Assembly: GCF_963678635.1 (NCBI RefSeq)
Contig: NC_087063.1
Location: 51,721,220 to 51,785,219, forward strand
DNA length: 64,000 nucleotides
Direction: 5' to 3'
Origin: Symsagittifera roscoffensis
Taxonomy: Eukaryota > Xenacoelomorpha > Acoela > Convolutidae
The notes beneath the pieces are model-generated. The model was not told the DNA's origin. It made no database searches and saw only the letters and a program-made list of their open reading frames with translations. The translations under genes were made by a program, and so were the position numbers. This document shows positions 42,120 to 51,669 of the stretch, in pieces; the first letter of the stretch is position 1; every line of letters begins with the position of its first letter.

Positions 42120-44302
42120 CTGATCTAGCGATGGTGCCACCCATTCTCATGGCGGGAATAAAGTCAACAGGTTACAAATCCAAAAAGAGTGACCGCACTC
42201 TGACTGGAGCAACCTTAGAAATGGAAATACTTAGCCAATGTGGAGAAAGCTCGATGAAAGACTTTAAACCATCTCCCATGAACCACGGAAAGGGAAGTGT
42301 CGCAGGACAACTAGTACCAATGGAATATAACCGATTGACAGTGTCGGAGACTGTGTCAATAGATGAACCCGCTGGTGGATACATGGAGATGTTGGAGTAC
42401 CGAAACTCGGCTAGAGGGTATTTGATGGCTCTGGAAGTCAAGAGTGCCATGGAGGGTTATCTGGAGACAATGTTGCAAGGCACCACCATCAAACAGAAAG
42501 CGTACGGGTATTTAGCGTCGTCTGCGATACAGGCAGAAACGATGGAGCAGTTGGTGAGTCTTCCATGGAAAGCAGTGGTGTTGAAGTACTTCGAAGAGGA
42601 AATGAGGACTGCGCCAAGAATACACGCTCTCATAGCAGTACCTTACGTTAGAACCGAGTTACAACTGAGGTTTGCCTGGTGCATGATGGGACTGACTCGC
42701 GAAGAATATGATTCAGAAGAAAGGAAGAGGTCAAAAGAAGAGAAGGTTTTCCCTATGACGAACCTGAGGGATCTGATAATCCAAGAGGGAGCAGCAGTAG
42801 CGTGTGCGAATCGGAGAGACGCTCTCTGTTTCATTCGATTCATGATAGAGCAGTTTTCAGTACCTGCATTGAATACCTGTGTCAAGATGCTGAGGGAGGG
42901 CGATGAGCGAGCGAAAGCCTTACTCTTGCTAGCACTGCTGGATATGCAGCAAAGCAAACCTATGAGGGTGAATATGAAAGAACCCGAGGAGTTAGAGCCC
43001 ATGAGAAAGATAGACGAAATCAGGAGATTTTCAAACAAGGAGCTGAGACTCACTAAAAAATCTATGGGGGCACTGCCGAAATCCAGTGAATACTGTGGAC
43101 CGATCAAGAAGAAGTCGTACAGCTACGTATCCGGAATCATAGGGATAGCGTACAACCCTTTCCTGAGTGAAAACATACGCGATTGCTTCTTCGATTATGA
43201 GCAGGCAGTGTTGCTAAGATTCTGGACGTCGAGAATTGTAACGATTAAGAGCGCTACCAATCTTCAGATCAAATTGGGACTGGTCTTGGAAGAAGAGGTG
43301 ACTGCACCTTCAGTACCAAAATCCGACAAAAGAGTGGAGTTTGGGTTGGGATTCTCAGATGAATTACTGAGAACGAGCTTGATGGTAGTGTGGGAATTGA
43401 TGAGGCCATCATGGTGTCCTAGTCCCAACGCTGACTCGATATTACGGGCGGCACAAGACGTGCAGAGGGAGCTGAATGCAGACTGTAACCTGCGTGACCT
43501 GAACATCATATATAATGTGATGATAACGGCCTCTAGGAGCAACGGGGAAGATAAAGTGGAGTTGCTTGGCTGGGAACCAGAAGACTGGGTCAAACCTGGT
43601 AGCTGTCTGGCGGAAGTCCGTGGACTGGAAGATCACGTTTGTGGAGGTCTGGACTGTGTGAAGACCCTAGAGAGACAACACAAGCAATTGACGGTATTGT
43701 TTGGGAATATCGTGATGAAAGCAAGAACGGAAACGGAACTGATCGCAGATTGCCATGGAGGAACCGAGGTGAATCTAGTGACTGCACTAGGATTCTATAT
43801 CATGTGTAGTTCTTTAGAGTCACTATTGAATCTAGAACAGAGACATGAGATGGTCACTGTCATCAGTGTAGAAGTATTCCCAGCAGTTCTGCAAACCGAG
43901 CAGAAACACATAGGAAAATGGAGGGAAGCGATCGAGGCGGAAATGAACATCAGACACAGTGAGACTTTTTGTAGACCATCAAGAGCACGATATTTGGTGG
44001 GCTTGACATTGGCTCCAATGTGCAAGAGCAGATACCCGGTGCATTTTGTAGCTGTGGATGTAAAGAGTACGAGAACGATCGTGGATCAAGCCTTCTCAGT
44101 GCCAAAGTGTGTGAGACTGACAAGAATGTCCAAAAAATCTTACGAGTTGCTATGTAAGATGTTCTCAGCAGTTCCAGAGAGAACAAAGGAGGAGTTGGAA
44201 TCGATACTGGGAAGGAAGTTCATGGGATACGTGAGTGGGAACTTCAGTGACTTTGAGAGACAAAACAGAGAGGATCAACTGTTACAGATAACAATACAGT
44301 AG
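42068..44302 (+). CDS. Unknown 744-codon protein, the largest uninterrupted downstream ORF
   Basis: Open with an ATG at 42068 and no stop for 2.2 kb, which argues for past selection and a recent insertion. It is rich in helices, with many L, M, E and R. It contains possible metal-binding clusters (C-H-G-G, E-D-H-V-C-G-G-L-D-C) near residues 530-590 but no motif I can assign. There is no signal peptide and no obvious transmembrane segment. It resembles neither Gag, Pol nor Env as far as I can see. Its position at the 3' end of the large element suggests a structural or host-interaction role; function unknown. Confidence 0.55.
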   Translation: MDLGQGDYQLPGTDKMLTDLAMVPPILMAGIKSTGYKSKKSDRTLTGATLEMEILSQCGESSMKDFKPSPMNHGKGSVAGQLVPMEYNRLTVSETVSIDEPAGGYMEMLEYRNSARGYLMALEVKSAMEGYLETMLQGTTIKQKAYGYLASSAIQAETMEQLVSLPWKAVVLKYFEEEMRTAPRIHALIAVPYVRTELQLRFAWCMMGLTREEYDSEERKRSKEEKVFPMTNLRDLIIQEGAAVACANRRDALCFIRFMIEQFSVPALNTCVKMLREGDERAKALLLLALLDMQQSKPMRVNMKEPEELEPMRKIDEIRRFSNKELRLTKKSMGALPKSSEYCGPIKKKSYSYVSGIIGIAYNPFLSENIRDCFFDYEQAVLLRFWTSRIVTIKSATNLQIKLGLVLEEEVTAPSVPKSDKRVEFGLGFSDELLRTSLMVVWELMRPSWCPSPNADSILRAAQDVQRELNADCNLRDLNIIYNVMITASRSNGEDKVELLGWEPEDWVKPGSCLAEVRGLEDHVCGGLDCVKTLERQHKQLTVLFGNIVMKARTETELIADCHGGTEVNLVTALGFYIMCSSLESLLNLEQRHEMVTVISVEVFPAVLQTEQKHIGKWREAIEAEMNIRHSETFCRPSRARYLVGLTLAPMCKSRYPVHFVAVDVKSTRTIVDQAFSVPKCVRLTRMSKKSYELLCKMFSAVPERTKEELESILGRKFMGYVSGNFSDFERQNREDQLLQITIQ

Positions 44303-44325
44303 ACGAGGATGATGAAGTCCACCGA

Positions 44326-45030
44326 GTGATGATGGAAGTGGAACCATTACTGGAAGCTTCGGGAAAACGCAATTGGAGGAGCATCATGTTGACACATGAC
44401 GAGTTTCCCTGCCACTGCTTGCTGCAGACTTGGTGGTATCCCAAGCGTAGTAATCTGGTGTTGATCTGGGACTCTGGAGAGCTGCTCTCCATGGGTTTAC
44501 CAGACTCATCACAGCCCATAACAATAGTGATAGTGGGATTTATGATGGCGATACGATGGCTGGAAGCTCATGTGAAAGAAAACAATAGACAGGAGGCACC
44601 GACGAGAGAACAGTTGCGGAAATTGGATTGTCTGAAAGATTTAGATCTTTTTGAGACAATGTGCAAGATTCTAAACATTCCGATGGAAGTGAAGAAGATA
44701 TGGGCAAGAAAATGATTGATGCCATGGTTCAGAGCTAACATGACTGCATGGTTGTACGAATATGCTAAGAAGCATATGTCGAAGCACGGCAGAGTGTACA
44801 GTGAATATCAGCTGGACATTGGAGCAGGAGCTTTCAAGCAAGCTCTCGTGACTCATCGGAATGCAGTGACCACTGCTGTGAAAAGAATTTCCAGGACAAG
44901 TGAACGTAGTGGAAAGGAGAAGGCAGAGATGTTGGAGGAAGATTTTGAGAGAAATGTGACGTTGTGTCTCCACAACAGAGGAACAGAGAATCTAACGTGG
45001 ATCCCCTACCTTGTTGCAAACAGAGGGTAG
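44326..45030 (+). CDS. Unknown C-terminal frame(s) of the element
   Basis: Two frames in the same phase (44326-44715 and 44716-45030) separated by one TGA at 44713-44715. The first is 129 codons, the second 104. Hydrophobic helices alternate with basic stretches, and I-T-I-V-I-V-G-F-M-M-A-I-R-W-L is a possible membrane or core helix. The second frame runs into the 128-bp tandem duplication, which adds a stop in unit 1. This is the last coding sequence I can support before the non-coding 3' region. Confidence 0.42.
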
Positions 45031-45236
45031 AAGAGCAGGAGTGTTGGAGGACTGCTTCCAACAGCGTCAGAATAGCTAATGATGTGTTGCAAGACACAGA
45101 AACTGCAGGAACAGAGAATCTAACGTGGATCCCCTACCTTGTTGCAAACAGAGGGTAGAAGAGCAGGAGTGTTGGAGGACTGCTTCCAACAGCGTCAGAA
45201 TAGCTAATGATGTGTTGCAAGACACAGAAACTGAAA
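44981..45236 (+). repeat. 128-bp tandem duplication, two units
   Basis: The sequence starting gaacagagaatctaacgtgg at 44981 recurs at 45109 (offset 128), nearly identical for the full length. It lies at the end of the last open frame and repeats a short piece (N-L-T-W-I-P-Y-L-V-A) and its stop. Confidence 0.92.
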
Positions 45237-45279
45237 GTGCAGAGTCAGTATCACAGGAGGAAGAGATGGAACATTGACG

Positions 45280-46427
45280 AATGGTCGAAAGAACAAGATG
45301 CAAAAAGAAGGAAAATTAGAAGAATTTAGAAGTTTTAGAATTTCTAAACGACGAAAAAAGAAGAAAACAAAGGAGTGATGAAGAAGAAGTTGAAACTCAG
45401 AATTGTTTTATGTGTGTGATAAAAACTCAAGTGAGAAACCAAGCAACCAAGTTGTAATTGAAAACTGAAGCATTTGGTTGAGTTTTGAATTTGTTGCATT
45501 TATAAATTTGCATTTTGATCTTAGTTAAGTGGCTTTAGAGACACTTACTTACTATTTATTTAGAAAGGCTTGAGTAAAGAGTATTATTAAATATTCCAGC
45601 CTGCATGACTGTTTTTAATCAACTAGGAGAACTGATCACTTTGTGGTGATATGAAAGGCTTGGGTATTCTCTTGAAGAGGGAGATTGTTTCATTGTTCTT
45701 TCTAACCACAGAGTTTCTTAGTTTTATTATTCAGGACAATAACAAGCAAGATTTCCAAAGGGAAGAAGCATAGTAGGATAATTTTAGCTTGTTGGTTGGC
45801 AGGACTGTGCTGCAAACCAACGTCTTTTAAAAATCTAGGACAAAAAGTTTTTAATCAGGGCATTGACATTGGAAGTCAGAAATGATGTTTTTATCTTAGG
45901 TCATATTCTCAATGTGCAGAATAGTGAAAAAATTTGAAGGCTGGAGTGATGTAGTATGATGCCATTTATATTCTGCAGTGAGTCGATATGACGCGGATAA
46001 AAGTAATTTCGTGCATTTTGCAAATTCTGTTCGATGACACTGTACCTATTTTACGAACATTGCGAGGTTCATTGAGGACATTGACCGGACTGTCCGGGGA
46101 GTATGTGACAATCGACCAGAATGGACCAAAATGCAGATTCAGCAGATTCGAGTTTTTAGCAGCGAACCTTCCGAATTGGCGATTTTGAAGGAATAAGAGC
46201 GTTATTTGACCGATTGGACTAATCGTGAAGGCTGAAGGATGCGGAAAATCCTAAATTTTAAAAATTCGATTTGATGACGTAACAATTCTAGGAAACGTCA
46301 GAAACGGCCATTTTGGCAGAAAACCGGAAGAAAAACACAACAACATTGGTTGCGATAGCGTTAACAACGAAAATTGTGATTGAGAAACAACAACGAATTG
46401 CAGAAGTAGCAGAGACCGCTCCGAGCT
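45280..46427 (+). other. Non-coding 3' region of the large element, possible 3' LTR start
   Basis: After the last ORF the sequence becomes AT-rich with no supported gene. It carries one diverged ctgtccggggag at 46090-46101. A 3' LTR could lie here, but no matching 5' LTR is available (N gap), so its borders cannot be defined. Confidence 0.35.
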
Positions 46428-46547
46428 GCAACTATTGTGTCGCTACAATAGTTGCAAGGCCGTTGCGAGCAACGGTGAAGGGTGGAAGACAGCCTTCCGG
46501 AAGGAAGATAAGAGCCTTATTACCCCGGATTCGTTAATCCGGAGGGG
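46428..46547 (+). ncRNA. Cluster of four RNA hairpins
   Basis: Four inverted repeats lie in 120 bp: GCAACTATTGT (46428-46438) with ACAATAGTTGC (46445-46455), a perfect 11-bp stem with six-base loop; CCGTT/AACGG (46460-46475); the perfect palindrome CCTTCCGGAAGG (46493-46504); and CCCCGGATT/AATCCGG-A-GGGG (46523-46547). Such density suggests a structured RNA end (LTR R/U5 or 3' untranslated end) of the large element, or a structured small RNA. No family is recognised. Confidence 0.5.
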
Positions 46548-46699
46548 TCTCGGGACTGGAACTTTTATTAACTTATATAAACTTTTAGCTTCCCTATTAT
46601 GTCCTGAATTGAATTTAATTAACATCTGAATTTATTTTGCTAATATGAGAAGCTAGGAGTTGGGGGAAAGGGTTGATCCATCTTCGATGGAGATGATGA

Positions 46700-48230
46700 T
46701 TTTTATCTACTGAACAAAAACAATAATAATTCAATAAGTAGTAGTAGCCCTGATTTTAGGAGTGACCTCGTGGTCTGGGGATACTGAGCTTACTATTTCT
46801 GCATGTAATCTAGTTATTTTGAGTGTTTTGGCCGAAGCCGAATGCAGTAACGTTTTATGTCGACCAGATGTTAGAAATACCACCGAAAGTACTGGCTTGG
46901 TAGAGACGGTGAAAAGCATGTAGAGCTCTGTTTAGACGTTGGCCAGTCGTCTTAGAACCTAGCTTTATTTTCCGTCGATATGTAACTTCCGGGCGAATGT
47001 TACAATTGTTTGTCCTTCTATTAAGTGTCCCTAAATTTTTTGCTCGTGTTAGGAAAAGTTTTGCATATCTGGGCTGCTTTTATATTTCTGTTTTGCCAGT
47101 GATTGAATGAAACATTGTATAGATATAATTTAAAATAGTGGTCTTTTGCTTCCTTTGCTTCAAAATAGTGGTCCAAACAACATTATCATAAATGACCAGA
47201 AAGCTGATGGTCCGATGGATATTCCAGTAAGCAATTTGTGAAATCGTTTTGTTGTTTTCTAAAAACAATTTGTTTTGATTGTCGTGAGTTCTCATCTAAA
47301 AGCAATGGTTATATGAATTTTTTATGTCAGCACTGGTATAGTACTGTCCATTAATCTTGGTGAGATTAACTTGGATCGTTTTATTTGGCCAATTGCATTT
47401 GGTTCATCAATGAGTGAAATTAAGTGTTGAGCGGCGATTATAATCATTAATGATTCTGTTTTTTACTATAATGATAACTGAGTTCATCAATGTAAGGTCT
47501 TTTGTTTGTTGTTCTTTATTTACTGTTGAAGTTATTTCCTGTTATTTAAATAATATCTAGAAATCTACTGACTTTCTCTTGTAAATGTATCATTTGCGCT
47601 TTGGTTCATAAGAATTGTGTCTGGTTTTACTGGATGATGAACGGAGGAATAATTTTTAAAATCAAATTTTTATGTGGCAATTACAATGGAATATTTTAAA
47701 AATAATTTTGCAATTTGTTCAAATTCGTCTTGATTTAGTAACTATTGCTGAATATTAAACAAGAAAAAAAATTGGTTGTCCTGGTGTGAACTTTGAAGTC
47801 TGATATGTGGTTTTAAAATTTTGTGGTTTCATAAAGTAATATATATTTCGTTTTGTGTCATTGATAATGTAGTTTACAAACAATTCTTCTTTTAAAAAGT
47901 GGATTGGCAGACATGGAATATGTTTCCTGTATTATTTACTGTGTATGCTTTTTCTGTAAAAGATATAATGTCATATTTGATTCACAGGTTTTTTTTGTGT
48001 GTTTTGATTATTGTTGTATTGGGAAAGTATAAAATATCCAATTAATGATTTCAAATGTTTTTGTAATTGTAGCGTGAAAAGTACCCTTATTATGTTTAAT
48101 TAGAACTTTAGTTGTTCGAGTGTTTTATTTGACTGTAATTGAAGTTTTATTTTTTGATAAACTTGAAAATTTGTAGGTTGTGCTGTTGTTAGTTTGTATC
48201 TTAAAGTGTCCCTGATGGATTTAATAATTG
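46700..48230 (-). other. AT-rich remnant beyond the protease of a gypsy-like element, unidentified
   Basis: Minus-strand frames (for example 47080-47295 and 46731-46919) are short and I cannot place them confidently in RT, RNase H or Env. By position, downstream of a protease on the same strand, polymerase sequence would be expected, so most of it seems lost or unrecognisable. Confidence 0.3.
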
Positions 48231-51200
48231 ATTTATTTCACGTGTATTTGTTTTTTTGATGTTTGATTCTGCACCTGAGTCAATGAAAAAAACTATTTCT
48301 AGGTTGGGGTCGAAAATTATTCGACTCGTTTGGTTTTTGTAAAATTGTGGTATTATCAAAATAATTTCCTTCTGTTTGTCTTGTGCAATTTCGTATCATT
48401 TGTTGAATTGCTCTATTACTAAAGTTTTTTGAAAAATTTATTGTTTTTGTTGTAAGATCTTATTTGTTGGGGAAATTTGTTCCATCAGTATTTTGTTTTT
48501 CTCGAGTTCATTGGCGTTTCTATCTGGTTAATCTTTTTTATATTCCTTCTTACATTGAATGAAATTTTCGTTTTAACTTCCAGTCTTTAACAGCCTAATC
48601 ATTAGTGCTCTTTTGGTAACGCAATTATTATCTCAGCTATTACAAAAAAGTGTTTTGAATGTAAGTTTGGGGTTTTATTGGTTTCAATCCGTGGGGATTA
48701 CAGATTGTCTTAGCGTTGTTCTCTAGATGGTTAATTTGTCGTTGATGTTTGGGTTTCTTACTCTTGTGACTTTGGTCTGGTCCATTTGACTTTTGTTAAT
48801 CGTGATTTTGATGTGGTTTTTTTTGAGAACTTTTGAGATGTTTAACCTTATAACTTTTTCCTTTTCTATAAATAGGAAAATCTCCTGGTAATTTATAACT
48901 ACTGTTCGTAGTCTTCCTTTTTTCAATTGAGATTTTTGATAAAATTCAATTGAAAAATGTCTATTGCGATTGTTTTATTAGTTTCTAAAACAATAATTTG
49001 TGATTGTTTCTATAATGATTATTGCGGCTATTGGAACGGCTATATATATTTTTGTTTGAAAAGCTTGAGTTTCTTCTGTTTGAGAAACTTCGTGGAGAAT
49101 TTTTTTGTCTAGCGGTTGTGATCATTAATAGTAAGAGTTGATGGTAGCGGTTTTCCTCTAAAATATATATATTTTAATATTTCTATTAGGTAGTTTTTGA
49201 TCTTTTTTTTCATGCACTGGTAAAAATCATTATTTGGTTCATTCTGTTTTATTGGTCGATTTGATTGATCTTGTTTTTAGTTGACATTCAGCGATGGTGT
49301 GTCCGTATTGTCTAATTTAATTGCACATGGATTTTCTTGTATTTAATGTGATATAGTTGTTTGAACGTTTGAAACATATTGTTACTGTAAATTTTCTGTT
49401 TCTTCTAATTCCAGTGAGATTTCTGCTTCTTCTAGTTTGTCTACAATCAAATTACATAAAAACAACAAATTCTTACAAATTTTTATAGATTTGATGCTCT
49501 TTTAACGATGGCTATTTTCCGTAATGGCGGCGTTAAGTCATCTGTAAACAGAGGTCCTTTTTTTGTTCCGTAATCAATTTCATTTAAAAAGTTTGCTTTT
49601 TGTACCAATTTTTCTACTCTTACTGCTAGTTGTTTTGTTGATTGGTCTGCGGATTTCATTACTTAAATCTTTTTAATGTTGCAATTTTTTTCGGCATCTT
49701 ATATTTTAAAAAATCCTGAGTTAAGCAATACCAATAGGATATCAATTCTTTTGGTGAAACTTAAAAACATTTTGAGCTGCGCCGTTTGTACTAATGCTGG
49801 ACAATTACCAATCCAGTTTTGATGAAGAGGTGTGTTTGCAGGTTGTGGGCCTTTATTCAGATTTGCTGTTATTGGGTTAAGATAGCTTCCAACAGAGTAT
49901 TCAGGTCTGTTCCGGGAAAATTTTTAGGGGTTTATTTGATAACTTTGATGATTACCCAAAATGTACGGATTCACTTCAATTTATAATGATTCTGCAGTTT
50001 TTTGTATATGAATGAAATAAGCTGTTACCTACTGATTTGATGTTGTTTTAAATGATATAGTAATGGTATTTTGTTTTTCACGGCTTCGGGTTGACAATTT
50101 TCAGTAGTAATTTGATTTTACAGTAGTAATTTGATTAAAAATAGAAAACTTTCAGATTGATCTGCTTGAATGTTCTTTTTATTGTGAGAGCTGAGTGATT
50201 GTGGGTTTGTGTTCTTAGGTTGTTGTAGATAAAAAGTAAGAACTACGAATTGTGAAGCTGTTGTTTGAGCTTGATCTGTTAAAGGATTATTGATATCACA
50301 ATTTGCGAAGTCTTAATTATGGTTTGAAAAAAGCTTTCTTCTTTGGTTTTTTTATTTAAGATACGTTGTTTGATCAGATGTCTATTTTTTGATTGTTTAC
50401 CAAAAAGAATTGGTTCAGCTGTTGGTTGTAAATTCGATTGTTGGAGCTAGGTGTGTTAAGTATGTGGTGTTGTAATTGTATCGGTGAAATACTTTGTTGT
50501 GTTGTTATTGGCCTTGCTGTAACAATTTCTTCATTTGTAAAGTTTGACAAAATTTGAAAATTTCGTTGATTTAGTGATTATGTGCCGTTTTAATCATCTC
50601 TAGCACCTATAAAAGTTGTGTTTCAACTGGTATTAACTGTTCTGCTTTGAAAATTTTTGTTTTGATTTAATGGCGATGTATCTGCCGTTAATGTGATGAT
50701 TCTTGAATAATCATCGTGATGTGAAACTGTTCGAAAGATTGAACTTGAAATTATGTTTGATACATCATTAAATGTATCGTGATACCATTCAAGTTCCCAA
50801 AGAAAATGTGATTGATCTGCTCAAATGGTTTCACAAAGCAATCAGTTATGAAACATGCTGAAGTTCTCTGAAAATCAAGTTTTATTATGGTGCTGTTACG
50901 GTTTTTTTTTTGGATTGTATCTAGAGTTTTTGAAAAATAATAAATATCTTCTTACTTTTGCATGTTGTCTTGTTTGTGGTGGTGATGCTATGCATAAAAC
51001 GTTTAATTTGAATTTAGGATGAAAAATGAATCATAGATAATTGCAAGAACTTCATTTATAATCTCTGAGTTCGCTCGTAATAAAATTTTATGTTGTTCAT
51101 TTTTGATGTATTCTATGAAAATATTCGAAACACTTATTTCTATGTCATCTGTTTGCGAATGTGATTATTTGATGGAGTACTATCAACTATTTTTCGTGAT

Positions 51201-51660
51201 GAAATTTTAATTGTGAATATCCCATATTGTGAGCTTATGTTGCGTAGGTTGGGTAAATAGTGGTCAAGTATCTGTCTTTTGAATTGCATTTCAGGAAATC
51301 ATTTTTTGCATGGACTTTAGTGTTTGTAAAACAAATTTCTTATGAGAATGTGACGAAAATCTAATTTTCCTTGTCATGGATCATTATCTTGGCGTATGAC
51401 AAAAAGGTAGGATAGAGTCATCTACAAAACCATCGTCGTATTCTTGAATCAGTTTTATGAAGTGGTTTTACTGTTATTGTATATTGTTCAATATGTCTTA
51501 TGGGTTCATTCCAATAACCTGTTTGGACTGGTTTGTCACTGTAGGTATATTTTCTTCGTTTACGAATTATATCGTTTCGGAGTAACTAAATGTCTTCCGT
51601 CTGAATTTTTTGTCTGATGCGTTGTTATTGGATATCTGTTGCAATCTGAGTTTTTTTTTG
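48230..51660 (-). mobile_element. Decayed gypsy-like gag-protease, copy 2 of a local family
   Basis: The minus strand, read from 51660 down, carries decayed gag, then a CCHC-like knuckle remnant at 49283-49325 (C-N-x-I-R-Q-Y-G-H-T-I-A-E-C, second Cys replaced by Ile), then the protease remnant. The same gag sequence occurs upstream at 51.67-54.43 kb with an offset of about 2.5-2.8 kb (plus-strand landmarks such as ttgatgaagaggtgtg versus ttgatgaagaagtgtg) and, in the other orientation, at 58.4-60.5 kb. Many stops; the + strand is T-rich because the coding strand was A-rich. Confidence 0.62.
48258..48290 (-). pseudogene. Retropepsin active-site remnant
   Basis: The minus strand encodes F-F-I-D-S-G-A-E-S-N-I, which is the hydrophobic-hydrophobic-D-[ST]-G-A active-site strand of retroviral-type proteases. 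It lies downstream of a zinc-knuckle remnant (49283-49325) and decayed gag sequence, the normal Ty3/gypsy order. Surrounding sequence has stops. Confidence 0.6.
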
Positions 51661-51669
51661 TATCTGATT

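Larger units (their letters stand above)
25255..45300 (+). mobile_element. Very large Ty3/gypsy-like element with macro, SGNH and unknown cargo genes
   Basis: All recognisable frames over about 20 kb are on the plus strand, GC-richer than the flanks, with little space between them: gag, protease, RT, RNase H, integrase, acidic tail, macro domain, SGNH hydrolase, tandemly duplicated SGNH-like module, then four or more long unknown frames. A decayed relative at 8.5-12.1 kb preserves the order pol, tail, macro, SGNH-like. Ordinary Ty3/gypsy elements are 5-10 kb. LTRs are not found: the left side is an N gap and the right side has no partner. The right limit is inferred from where coding stops; hairpins at 46.43-46.55 kb could extend it. 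Confidence 0.75.

Noticed and set aside
33307-46600. Two LTRs bounding the large element
   Set aside because: I could not find matching direct repeats: the left side is lost in an N gap and the sequence after 33.37 kb or 45.3 kb has no partner in the window.
46700-48230. Env or RT of the minus-strand gypsy-like element
   Set aside because: Short frames with scattered hydrophobic stretches did not show any motif I could defend.
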